Shown in pieces: positions 12,255 to 22,733 of a stretch of DNA of 64,000 bases (the first letter of the stretch is position 1; each line of letters begins with the position of its first letter). A model generated the notes under the pieces. The model searched no databases and was not told the DNA's origin. It was given only the letters and a program-made list of their open reading frames with translations. The DNA is from Monosporascus cannonballus (taxonomy: Eukaryota; Ascomycota; Sordariomycetes; Xylariales): NCBI GenBank assembly GCA_004154925.1, contig QJNS01000003.1:186001-250000 (forward strand), read 5' to 3'. Position numbers and translations under genes: made by a program.

Positions 12255-14627
12255 GTGGTCATTATTTACGTTCCTACGCCATACTCAGTTCCGGAACTCC
12301 TCCTTGACCATGTTTTTCGCAAAAACACAAGCGCAAATATGACTTTAAATGAGAAACAGATCAAAGTCATTACAGAAAACCCGCTTGGCGACTCTTTGAA
12401 CAGTGCTCGCGCTGTATTACGCGATTGCGCCAACGCGTTATCGGAAGGCGTTGTGGCGAGGCTCTTGGGCGCGCTCGTCACTTCGCCTGCAGCCCTCGAC
12501 CTCCCTGCACCGGACGGAAATGGCGATGTTGCGGAGAAGCTATTCTTTTTACGAAGAAAAGTCAAAGAAGGCACCATTAAACTCGACCAGTTTCGCCCTC
12601 TTGTCCACCACGTCATCGATAAATCTGCCGACATCGAGTTCTGGGAAGATGTGCTCAGTATCATCGACACCCTCAGCGCCCTCACCCCTCCGTCCTCAAG
12701 CGTCGCCCCGACATTCCGAGGAACACCCATCAAGTCCAGCTCGAGCCGTCTTGCCGACAGCGAAACGCGCGACATCGTTGAAGGGGTGCTTTTCGAGGAG
12801 ATAAAAAACTGCACCTTCCGCAATGTGGGTGGCTTCTGGGACAAGTTCTTTGAACCCAAGAGCTGGCGCAAAGAACAGAAGGCGATGCTCAAAGGGCTAT
12901 TGACAACTCACGATGGAAAGAGATGGACGAGCTTCCCAACAGTCCCTGACGAAAAGCCAGTCTGGGATTGGCTTCGCTCACTGGAAGAATGCTTTTTGCC
13001 CGACGCACCATACAAGTTCCACACAACTAGGACCGCCAACCAGTTCAAGGAACGAAAAGGACAGATGGACCTCTTCTTGCAGCGGCCAGCTGCAGAAACG
13101 AACGACACCTTTTGGTACAAACACGTCCTCGTTGTGGCGGAGCAGAAGAAGTCCTACGACACAAGCAGGTTCAAGGCTGATTTCCTCCAGCTTACGCGCC
13201 ATGTTCGGAATGTTTTCGCCGACCAACCGACGCGCCGATTCGCACACGCCTTTTCCCTATGTGCCTCCAAGATGGAGCTCTGGGTCTTCGATCGGTCGGG
13301 AGCCTACAGCTCAGGTACATTCGACATCCACGACGAACCGGACAAGTTTGCGCGCGCTCTCGTTGGCTACACTACAATGGATGACGATTTGATGGGTCTG
13401 GATATATTCGTGGAACGACAGGATGGACATCGCTACGTCACGCTGGATGATACGACCGGCAAAGAAGTGAGGCTCCGCCTAGATAAGGCGATGGTCCGGC
13501 AGGAAGCCATCGTGTGTCGTGGAACAACGTGCTACGAGACCCAGAACAGCCACGTTGCCAAGTTCTCTTGGGCATCGGATAAGCGAAAGCTCGAGGTGGA
13601 ACAACTCAGGCTGGCGGAAGCGATGGGTGTAGAGGGGGTGGCCAGAATCGTGGCACATCGTCGCATCACTACTATTGCAGAGATGCGAAATGGGCTGCAA
13701 TTCCCCGCGGCTCACCGTTTCAGGGGCGAGGATGTTAATTTCGACGATTCGCCACCAAACGCGAACACGTCAAGCAAACGCAAATCCTCGTCCGACCACA
13801 CCTCCGACGACGCATCAGGGTCAAAGAGACGGAGATCTACCAGTCGGAAGTCGAAATTGGCTACTGTGTTGAATGACCAACTATCGATCGGCAAGGCCAA
13901 GCCGAGTTTGTACACGCCTGGTGAGGACCTCTGGGAGAACAGGATCTATTCCTGCCTTGTCGTCTCGCCAGCCGGCCGTGTCATCAGCGAGTTTAGGACC
14001 ATCAAGGAACTGCTGGAATCCGAGCGGGACGCGATCAAATCACATCAGTCTCTCTATACCAAGGGCAAGATTCTGCACCGCGACATCTCTTCGAACAATA
14101 TCATTATCACGGACCCCGAAACGGCCAATGGCTTTAAAGGCATGCTTATCGACCTCGACTTGGCCAAAGTACGAGACAGTGGGCCGAGCGGGGCACGGCA
14201 CCAGACCGGCACGGTGCAGTTTATGGCGGTGGAGGTATTGCGCAAGGCCGATCATACCTACCGCCACGACCTCGAGTCATTCTTCTACGTCTTGCTTTGG
14301 ATGTGCGCACGTCAAGCATGGAGCAATGGATTTGGTGGTGAACAGCAGCCACCCAAAGAAAGCCTCCTTCGGAAGTGGGAGATCGGAAATTTTAAAGATA
14401 TTGCCCGGATTAAAGCAGGCGATATGACCGTGGACGGCCTTGAGGACATCATGGGCGAGTTTCCAAAGGCCATGGATGTCGTGAAGCCGCTCTGCCTAAG
14501 GATCAGGAAGATCCTTTTTCCTTTGGACAAGGACGAGAGGATGAACTTTGGAACACCTAATGGAGACCCAGACCAACTTTACGGTCCCATAATAGCCGCC
14601 TTGAACGAGGCTATCAGCGAGCTCTAA
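12255..14627 (+). CDS. FunK1-type fungal protein kinase
   Basis: A single uninterrupted frame of 790 residues. The C-terminal half carries a kinase fold of the fungal-expanded FunK1 family. VAKFSW places the ATP-binding Lys at about residue 436. HRDISSNN has catalytic Asp 610 and Asn 615. DLDLAK, with Asp 633, replaces DFG. FMAVEVL at 656-662 has Glu 660 in the APE position. HDLESFFYVLLWM is the family's helix after the activation segment. A basic, Ser-rich insert (about 505-545, with KRRR) separates the N-lobe from the catalytic loop and could hold a nuclear signal. The N-terminal 400 residues match the long non-catalytic region of this family. The start could instead be Met 29 (12339), which begins TLNEKQIKVI and looks more like the family N-terminus. 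No glycine-rich loop is clear, so activity is uncertain. No stop, frameshift or RIP damage is seen. Substrate unknown. Confidence 0.92.
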   Translation: MVIIYVPTPYSVPELLLDHVFRKNTSANMTLNEKQIKVITENPLGDSLNSARAVLRDCANALSEGVVARLLGALVTSPAALDLPAPDGNGDVAEKLFFLRRKVKEGTIKLDQFRPLVHHVIDKSADIEFWEDVLSIIDTLSALTPPSSSVAPTFRGTPIKSSSSRLADSETRDIVEGVLFEEIKNCTFRNVGGFWDKFFEPKSWRKEQKAMLKGLLTTHDGKRWTSFPTVPDEKPVWDWLRSLEECFLPDAPYKFHTTRTANQFKERKGQMDLFLQRPAAETNDTFWYKHVLVVAEQKKSYDTSRFKADFLQLTRHVRNVFADQPTRRFAHAFSLCASKMELWVFDRSGAYSSGTFDIHDEPDKFARALVGYTTMDDDLMGLDIFVERQDGHRYVTLDDTTGKEVRLRLDKAMVRQEAIVCRGTTCYETQNSHVAKFSWASDKRKLEVEQLRLAEAMGVEGVARIVAHRRITTIAEMRNGLQFPAAHRFRGEDVNFDDSPPNANTSSKRKSSSDHTSDDASGSKRRRSTSRKSKLATVLNDQLSIGKAKPSLYTPGEDLWENRIYSCLVVSPAGRVISEFRTIKELLESERDAIKSHQSLYTKGKILHRDISSNNIIITDPETANGFKGMLIDLDLAKVRDSGPSGARHQTGTVQFMAVEVLRKADHTYRHDLESFFYVLLWMCARQAWSNGFGGEQQPPKESLLRKWEIGNFKDIARIKAGDMTVDGLEDIMGEFPKAMDVVKPLCLRIRKILFPLDKDERMNFGTPNGDPDQLYGPIIAALNEAISEL

Positions 14628-15300
14628 CTAATATCAAAAGAATTATGTTACCACATGCAGCAATATGTGACCCTCTAGGAAGGAAATCATGATAGATCAG
14701 GTGCATGGAGTATTAGAAGAACACAAAGGAGAGATGGACAATTATAATGTAGCATTCCCGTAAAGACGATCTATTTTCAAACTTCGGGCATACCGTCATC
14801 ATAGAGATGGTTGCAAAACATAATTTCCTAAGTCTTTCTTACTTAGCTTGGCATTGACAAAAATGCTCCCTTTGAGGTGACCCGACCAATGAGAGCCCAC
14901 TATCATAAGCCCGCTAAAGGGTGTCCTCCAGCCCCTGGTAGGTGGGGTCTATAACTACTAGCCTTGCGATAGCATCATATAACCACAATACTTGAGAAGC
15001 TTATGGCAGCTAAGGTAAGAAATCGCTGAGTACATGAGCTTTATAGAGGATGAGAGCTTTGTGGAGAGGAGGTATTCAAGCGTTTTTTTTTTTGCCTTGG
15101 TGAAGGTAGGTCTGCGTGGATCGTTGGTAAAGTGCTGGCTTATAAGGTTAGCAGCAATCTTGCAATCGTCGCCATCCACTTCCAAGCTAAGTTGGAATGG
15201 AGGCTGAGCACACTGTATTGTACGTAGCTACAGTACAGTATATCGACTATCTTATAATTTCTGCCGAGTCAATATCCATTGGAGGCCTTATGGCTATAAC
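14628..15300. other. Intergenic region downstream of the kinase
   Basis: No recognisable gene on either strand. Composition is ordinary to slightly AT-rich, with one T-run at about 15084. A minus-strand frame of 75 codons (14958-15185) shows no domain and is not called. Confidence 0.5.
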
Positions 15301-15417
15301 GGCGTCTAGAAGTGAACTGGGGGCTCCTATATTTGTTCCCATGTAAGTGAGAAGTAGGGGCTCTTATTCCGCAAACATGGATCAGATACAAAAGTTGGGC
15401 TCTTCGACAGTCAGTAG
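15301..15417 (+). repeat. Diverged direct repeat, copy 1
   Basis: This 117-bp segment matches 16695-16809. Shared blocks include AGAAGTGAAC, a 27-bp identical stretch at about 15369-15395 starting TTCCGCAAACATGG, and CAGTCAGTAG. The copies are about 1.4 kb apart, in the same orientation, and flank a gene-like segment. Most differences are substitutions plus small indels. Its origin is unknown; it could be old LTR-like or target-duplicated sequence. Confidence 0.8.
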
Positions 15418-15730
15418 CCCGTAATAGCAGCCCTTCACCCGTTTCGCACATAGTGAGGTTATGTTCTGGAACTGCCCGGCGAGGTAGCTTCGCATCGCAG
15501 TTTGTGGAATCTTCTCGAGGTCCAATCATATATGTAATCATGCCGAAACTGTTCCAATGTGAATCGATGACGAAAGAGCTTTTGAAGATATAGATAATTG
15601 GGCTTGTCTGCGAATTCCACTGATCGGATGATGATCGGGGGAAGCGGAACTGATATGCGGGGCACGTCCAATGCGGGTAAGCTTCGGACAAAGCGCTGGA
15701 GCGGATGCTTGCCAGCTGTCAGCCCCGCAT

Positions 15731-15762
15731 CGGCACGCGGCACGCGGCACGCGGCACGCGGC
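15731..15762 (+). repeat. Heptamer microsatellite (CGGCACG)4
   Basis: Four perfect head-to-tail copies of CGGCACG followed by CGGC. No gene is convincingly translated through it. Confidence 0.9.
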
Positions 15763-16063
15763 TACAACCATAAAGTTCTACGCTCTAGGAGAATAACATT
15801 GGCTTCCTTGACCTCACTGTTGAAGAATATGTTTCGTTCAGTAAATCCAGCCCGCATACTGAGAGCAACAGTTCTTAGCATCCAGCCTGTGACAAAACTT
15901 ACAACCCCTATCCTTAGACTCAAGTATACAGCGATTTGCCCTCGGGGCTTTTGGACTACCGGGGCTAAAAAAGCGGACCGCATTGTTTATTCAAACAAAT
16001 ATGGAGAAGAGGTACAGTTCATTCCCTGACTTGCCATATTGTTGCTTATTTCATACAACCTAG

Positions 16064-16605
16064 ATATTGTTAGATGGCCAGTACCCGCCCCCAGGATACA
16101 CGTTCGTTCCTGCTGGTAACCCGTTCGTAACTCGGCACTGTCGCCGTCTGGCTAAAGAGACACAACGGAAGATATATGCATATGTAAGTTTGAGGCGTAA
16201 ATGCAATCTACCATTATACTGAACTTAACTTTACAGTACCGCCCATAGAGTAAGAAGAAGCCCGCGAAGCAATACGGTCTCTATGTCCCGGAAGCGATCT
16301 TCGAGGAGATTAAATCTCAATACGATGCAAGAAAAGCCATAGCAGACGAAGAATGGTCGCGAAAACTGCACAGGACATACCCTTATATGCCGCCAAAAGA
16401 TGAGGCTCAGATCCGGCGGCTTTGCTCCTCACATTTCCTGAAGTCTGAGGGCATAGACCTTCGTGTTCGACGCTATGTCCTGGATCAGTATACAGCGTTT
16501 GATTCTCTCTCTTATACCAAGCTAGATGCAGAAGCCGCTGCTAAGGCACATCGAGAAGCTGACAGGATTCTGTCAACCTGGCGTGGGAAGGACCCGGGTA
16601 ACTAG
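16064..16605 (+). CDS. DUF2293-like protein, spliced, 5' end unresolved
   Basis: Two exons can be supported, 16064-16183 and 16249-16605. They are separated by a 65-bp intron with donor GTAAGT and acceptor CATAG. An earlier TTACAG acceptor at 16236 would leave an in-frame TAG, so the later one is chosen. Exon 1 encodes PPPGYTFVPAGNPFVTRHC and a basic stretch. Exon 2 continues with YGLYVPEAIFEEI, then YPYMPP and HFLKSEG, ending STWRGKDPGN. The order PGY.FVP.G...TRHC..., GL.VP, YP.MPP, H.FLK.(S)G, closing in W, is that of fungal DUF2293 proteins, a family of unknown function. A first exon ending near 16011, joined by a 52-bp intron with CTGAC and CCTAG, keeps frame, but the upstream peptide looks unconvincing. 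The gene may be 5'-truncated. Confidence 0.55.
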
Positions 16606-16694
16606 ACATCTGGTGTCCAATCGATCCGACCCACGACACAATGAGCTGTTGGGCCTCGGCCCCCCTATAACCTTGGAGGCATCCCGTGGGAACT

Positions 16695-16809
16695 GGCGTT
16701 TAGAAGTGAACCGGGGATACCCGTATTTGTCCCCATCCCACAAGAAGCAGACCCCTTGTTCCGCAAACATGGATCAGATACAAAAGTTGACCTCTACGGC
16801 AGTCAGTAG
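16695..16809 (+). repeat. Diverged direct repeat, copy 2
   Basis: Partner of 15301-15417 in the same orientation. The best-preserved block is 27 identical bases starting TTCCGCAAACATGG, followed by CAGTCAGTAG. The stretch from here to 17088 has no recognisable gene. Confidence 0.8.
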
Positions 16810-17088
16810 TTCACAAAAGCTGAACCCATGGTAATCTTAAGCCAGCTCAAATTTCGCAGGAGGTGCTTAGCGCTTAGGCAGGTGTACGGCGGGGCCTTTC
16901 TTTCCCGGGGAACCTTGTCGTGTGTTCAGCAGGCCTGCGGGTGCAAGGAGCCTTGGACCAATCACGGCTACATGTCTCAAAGTACGTCTGGTCCAATTTG
17001 TCAGGCGATCAACCCGTACCGAGAAGCATCACCACTGATCGCGAACGCGCCTCATCCCATCTGGCGCTGCAAAACACGACACGGTATG

Positions 17089-17328
17089 TGTCAGACCCAG
17101 CTGAAGTCGATCAAACAGCTAGGCCTTGGCTTAGTTTGATCACTTACTGAAATAAGGCTACTTTATGCACCCCCGGTATCTTTTCCTCTTAGCTACAGCT
17201 ATATTTACGTGTATAAATGGAGGGTTCGTTACCCTTACCCTTTAGCTAGGACTTTCTAGAGCTCGGGTAACTTTCAATATATTTTTTCTTTAGTTATATG
17301 CTTCTGTGTGTGATACCAGAGTTTTATA
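17089..17328 (+). repeat. Copia 5' LTR
   Basis: A 240-bp LTR beginning TGTCAGACCC and ending TTTTATA, the RIP form of TCTCACA. It matches 38294-38532 and, less closely, the solo LTR at 43696-43914. Shared blocks include CCTTGGCTTAGTTTGATCAC, the ATATTTACGTGTATAAA TATA region and GCTTCTGTGTGTGAT. The outer two thirds has near-normal composition while the last 60 bp is AT-shifted, so the RIP border runs through this LTR. The 5 bp before it is GTATG. Confidence 0.9.
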
Positions 17329-17340
17329 GTTATGAGCCCG
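17329..17340 (+). other. Primer-binding site, initiator tRNA-Met half-tRNA type
   Basis: GTTATGAGCCCG directly abuts the LTR. It is the reverse complement of CGGGCTCATAAC, the anticodon stem-loop of eukaryotic initiator tRNA-Met. Priming from the cleaved 5' half of that tRNA is known for copia-type elements. The site is intact in an otherwise RIP-mutated stretch. Confidence 0.75.
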
Positions 17341-17399
17341 GTCCGCATTTTTTTTCTAGCCGCGCTTTGATATATTTGTTATATACGTTTTGTTGAAGT

Positions 17400-20300
17400 T
17401 ATTCGGAACCTCGTTATCGTTTTTTCGGTACACCTATTGCTCCGTTATTAAGAATATTTATCGCTTAGTTATTATGCTTTTAATTATCTTAGCCCATTTA
17501 CTTTTTGTATTATTTCTGAACTTATAGTTGCCTAATTAACAGATTTTGACGAAATTTTTTTAAAACACGTTCTTAGGTATTTACTTAAGAAGGGGACCTT
17601 GAAAAAGTATGATATTTTTAAGTTTTACGTTAATATAAAAGCTGGTATATTATGGGCATATATCAACCTTAATATGGCCCAAGTGCCATTTTTATTGATA
17701 ATGCCGATTTTTTCTAAGTTTTATTACTTTTAAAATGGAATAATTAACGAATATGTTCTAAATAGCACGAATTATTCGAAGTTCGAAAAGGTCTTAAAGG
17801 CATATAATCGAAAGTAATTCTTATATATTGTTCAGGAAAAGGTATTTATTAAAGTTAATACGTTTTGAAATTAATTTATTTACCTTAATTATTATTGGAT
17901 ATATTAGAAAAAGGTTACGTTTCGAAAAAGGCTAATTATTTTGAAAAATAAGTTTAAGCCTAATAATAACATTCTAATTTATGAGGTCGACGTTCGATAT
18001 AAACAAACGTTAAAAACCAATAGAATTTAAATAAATATTTGGCGATTTATGTGTTGGAAAATATATATTAAAACTGCGGAATTTTAGATATTAACCGTTA
18101 TAAATTATTACGGTTACCTTGATTTCCTAAAGGTTATTAGTATTTATTTACCCGATTTCTTTGTTACCCAAAAGGTTAAAATAAAGGAAGTTATGTTTGA
18201 AAGTAAAGATCCTGTTGAGCTTTTACCCGTATAAAAGTTCGTAAAGCGGTTTCGAAGCCATATACGGTTGCGGAAAACTTAAAATATTACCGCAAAACAA
18301 TTATTACGGGGAACGTTTAGTATTACCCTAAATGGAAAAATTTCTAATTAAACGGATATATTTTCAAATAACCGAAATAATAATAACCGGAATAATAATA
18401 ACCTGAATAACGGCAGCGGTAATAATAAGAACCGCCTTATGTCAAAATGTTATTATGAAAAAAATTATTTGTTTAAGAATTACCCTTATATTAGCAAAAA
18501 CGTGAAACCTAATAAGTGAAACGAGGTTCTTAAAATTTAAAAAAAAAGTAAATAAGCATATTTCGAAGGTTTCCTTTTGGCAAAAAAAATTAAAAGTTTG
18601 TAAAAGGAAAATAAGCTATAAGCTCCTTAATTAATTTTAATGTTTTTCGTAAAAGGATTTCTTATAAGCTTATAAGCTAACGGTATTAGTATCGGATATA
18701 GCCTAAAAAGTTTATTTTGTTAGATAACTATTCTAATTTTTATATAAAAAATTACAAAGTTAATTTTTTTAATTTATATTTACCGAAAGTTAGCGGAAAA
18801 CCTTTAGCCGGAGGAAAATATTTTGATATGATAAGCGAAAGTATACGAAAAATTACGTTTATTATACCGTTAAAAAGGTTTAATACTCTTTTTTTTTGGA
18901 AAAACTATTTATATATCTTTAAGATATATATTAACTTAATTTCATATATATTATTTTAATAGGTTAAGATTTATTGGAATTACGAAACCGACATTATATA
19001 TTACAAAGCGTTAAGTACGAAAATGGTTAAGGTTAGTTAGGTCGAACGCCAGTTTGTTATATATTATGTTAAAGTAACGCCGGAAATCGGCGACGATGAT
19101 ATTGTTTTAATAGCTTTTGTAGTGATTAAAAAAAAAGCTTCTTGTTATCCTTCCGGAGGACGAAAGTAACTTAAAGGATAAGGTTATTTTTAAAAGCGAA
19201 AACGAAGATTTCGTTTCGAAACCCCTGATTCAGAAGTTTTTACCTTTTAGTTAATTTTATAGTAAAAGCTTTATAGCAATAATTCTAGATTTTTTTAAAA
19301 CCTTTAAAAAGAGACGTTATATTATGGCATTAAAGATTTATATATTGAGGCTTACGTATTTTCGAAAAGGTAATGTAAACAGTTATAGGAACGAAAATAT
19401 ATTTATTTTTAATGATTTAGTATTAGGATTATTAGGTCGTTAAAGTGCGGAAAAAGATATTATAACGGTAGTTAATTAGGGAAAGCAAACTTTTTAATAC
19501 GATATGCGTTAATTTTTTCGAATTTAATTACGTTTTCGACGGGCGTACGAAAACGTTAATTATTATTTGTTTAATTATTAAGGTTAAGACTAGTTATATT
19601 TTAAAGCGGAAAAAATATGTTTTAACCGCTTTAATAAATATAATAAAATTTCTTAAGAGATAATTTTATATTAAAGTTAAAATGATCCTATTAAACGGGG
19701 AGATTCTTTTTCGGGTATGAGTTTTGAAAATAGCTTTTTGATATAAGTATATTTTATAAGCCTTTACTTCCATATATTAAAAATCTGTAAACGTTTAGGA
19801 ATATGCCCGGGGCGTAATTATTACGAAGGTATGTTATTTAATTATTAGCAGTGATCTTTTTTCCGATTTATGGCCGGAAATAGTAAAAATAGCCACATAT
19901 ATCGTTAATTGTATACTTATTTATACCTTAGGTTAGAAGATTTTTATCCAGGTTTTTAATAAATAATTAGCCAAAAAGGATAAAATACTTATTTCCGAAC
20001 AAGGTTTAAAGGTAAATATAGCGAATATAGTGCTTTTCGGATTAAAGGCTTATGCGCTTATGGAAATTGTCCGTTAAGGTGCAAAATGCTTAAAGAAGAT
20101 AGATCTTAAAGCGTATATCGGTTATTTCGTAGGATACGTAGTTAATAATATATATCGGGTATGGATTTTTTCGTAATAACGCGTTATTACCGTTAAAGAC
20201 GTTATTTTTAACGAAACGAAAAAGTATTAGGGAGAATAAAAAAAATCCTTATTCGAAATTGCGGAATTAAATAACTAAATTAATAATATTTTTATTTTAC

Positions 20301-22285
20301 TTATAGTAATAACTTTTCTAAGAACGTTTATAGTTATTTTCAGTGGCGATCTTTTAAAAATAGGTATCGTTAAGGGGGTGGATAATTTGGCAAAGTAAAA
20401 CGAGTTTAAAGAAGTTATTTATGATATTATCGTAATGGTTATAAATTCCCTTAATTAAGAAGTTTTATAAAAAGTTAAGTAGGTAGAACTTGATAATGCT
20501 TATAAAGTTATTTCGGATAAAAATTCCTTTAATTCGGCAATTAATAATAATTCCAATATAGACGTTTTGGGTATTATTAATAAAACGGATAATTCGGAAC
20601 GTAAGGTTAAATAACTTTGTTTGCTTATACCGGAAATTATTTCAGCTTTTAAAGAAAATCTTTAATAATATTACGTACTATTACCGGATAAAGCTTAAAA
20701 TGTATTATTAGGTCCTTTTTAATTATGGCAATAACGTACAGAACTAAATTTTCTGGATTAGATAGTTATTATTGATTTTGGAACGCAAAACGGAAAAAGA
20801 AAAAAGTTATTTTCGGCTAATACCAGTTATAAACTGGAATTCGAAAAATGCAAAACGTATTTAACCGTTTTTAATGTTATCTTTTTGACCGTAATTAAAC
20901 ATAATCGTTTATATTATGCTAATTTTCCCGCTGCCTCAAAGAATTAGCAGAAAGCTATGTAACATAAGTACGTTAAAAATTGGAAGGCGGCTGCGCGAAA
21001 AAAATGGAATTAGATATATCGGATAAAATAATTAATTGCCGTTATCTTATTACAACGAGCGATTTAGGACGTAAGTTCTAACGGTAGTTTTTCGTTAATG
21101 TAAGTATTTATATACAAATTTAATAAATACGGGATATTTCAGAAATTTAAGGCTAAAATAATTGTCCGTAACGACCTTTAGCGCCGTAAGGATTTTAATA
21201 TTTATGTTTTTACCTTAGCAGGAAGGTTTTTCCGTATATTTATAATTGTTACAGCCTAATTTAACTTCGAGCTTTATTAATTTAATGCCGTTAACGCGTT
21301 CCTGTATAACGATCTTAATAAGTTAATATACGTACGTTTTTTATAAAGATTCGTACGCCCGGGCTTTTATCTAAGGTTCCGAAAGGCCTTATACGGCTTG
21401 AGGCGATTATTATTCCTGTGGTAACGAGATTTGACGGCAGGACTAAAGGAATTAAGATTAAAATCCGTTCCGGATAACCCATATATTATGACTAATAACT
21501 GGTTAACGTTATTTTTTTACGTTAACGATATAACCATAATATATAGGACTTGCGATATAATACGTATTAAAAAATTACTTGCGAAATTAATATAACGTTT
21601 TTATATTAATGACTTAAGGGATTTATAATAACTTTTTTAAAATATGTATTTTGCATAATTACGTAGTTAGAAAATTATAGTTATTATAAAATACTTATTG
21701 GAAGAAGTTATATATATATTTCGAATTATCCAAATTCGGGAAACGTTATTTTAAGGTGCTTAAGTAAAAGGATTTTAAGGAATATTAAGGCGAAACATTA
21801 ATAACGTTTAGGAAATTATATTTCGAAAAAATCGGAAACCTGTTATACAGAACTGTCGCTATTCGCCTAGACCTAGTTGAAATGGTTTTTTATTTGTTTT
21901 ATTATTACAAAAATCTTAGCCTTATATACTTTAATGCTATTAACGAAATTATTTTTTACGTTTATTCCATACGTACCTTAACCTTGGAATTCGGAAGTAA
22001 TAAAGATCTTAACGTACGATTATTCCTATGCGCGAACGACGCGTTTTTTGCAGATAACCTTAACCGGAAAAGCTCCTAAGGATTTGTGCTATTACTTTTC
22101 GGTAACCTTATTGTATAAAAAGTTAATAAACAGGATATAATTATTAACTTAAGTACGGAAATTAAGTTATTAACTTTATCGCAAACCGTTAAAAAAGCCT
22201 TTTTTATGCTAAAGTTATTTAAGGCTATTAGGCTAAAGCTAGGCAAAGACTTAGTTATCCAGGTAAACAATAAGCAGACGATACG
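17400..22285 (+). pseudogene. Copia gag-pol, left part, RIP-degraded
   Basis: Domains in copia order, with integrase before reverse transcriptase. A degenerate zinc-knuckle-like stretch sits near 18435-18475. Integrase C-terminal motifs (VGYVVNNIYRVWIFS then VKDVIFNETKKY) are read at about 20130-20230. Reverse transcriptase shows FNAVNAFLYNDLNKLIYV at about 21275-21330 and FYVNDITIIY at about 21515-21550, where family members have YVDD. RNase H is read from about 21880, with ANDAFFADNLNRKSS at about 22030-22077 and LSTEIKLLTLSQTVKKA further on. Catalytic residues and Trp/Gln codons are extensively altered, so no protein can be made. The frame is cut at 22285 by a gypsy LTR. Confidence 0.88.
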
Positions 22286-22663
22286 TATAACGAGCTATGC
22301 GGTTTAACCAACTATTAAACCTTAGTCGTACGGGTTTATGTTAGCAGAAATATCGTGGGAATCCGAGCAATAAATACAGTAGTCGTGTCACGTCTCGTAA
22401 TACCAAGGGTGCCTTGGGTAACGATATTATATTGTAAGCTGAAGTTATTTAAACTATTGAAATAATAAACATATATATCCTTTTTTTTCTTGGCTTAATT
22501 ACTTATAATTATACGGCTGGATAATGATTATAATTATTTATAATCCTCTTTAATTACTTTTAATTATTTAATTGGCAGTAATTACCGTTACGTAACCTAT
22601 AGGGTGGTCCGTATAATCCTTATTTAACTGTTTTTTGAGGCCGGAGCTTGTTAGGTTGTAATA
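22286..22663 (-). repeat. Family 1 gypsy 3' LTR (minus orientation)
   Basis: 378-bp LTR. On the plus strand it runs from TATAACGAGCTATGCGG to GGTTGTAATA, which read on the minus strand is a TG(RIP TA)...CA LTR. It matches 37314-37693 in the same orientation and 46902-47293 and 53268-53663 in the opposite one. The 5 bp just outside is ATACG. Next to it on the internal side is the minus-strand polypurine tract (about 22669-22680). Confidence 0.92.
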
Positions 22664-22733
22664 CGATCTTCCTCTTTCAAAATCTTGCTCTTAAGAGTTT
22701 TTTTTCTTTTTCTTTTTTTCGTTTAATAAGTGT

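Noticed and set aside
12266..12892. 208-codon minus-strand frame opposite the kinase
   Set aside because: It is the shadow of a GC-rich coding region. The kinase on the plus strand has clear catalytic motifs.
15598..16011. Open frame as the first exon of the DUF2293-like gene
   Set aside because: It can be spliced in frame, but the peptide runs through a heptamer microsatellite and looks unlike any protein. Kept only as a possibility.
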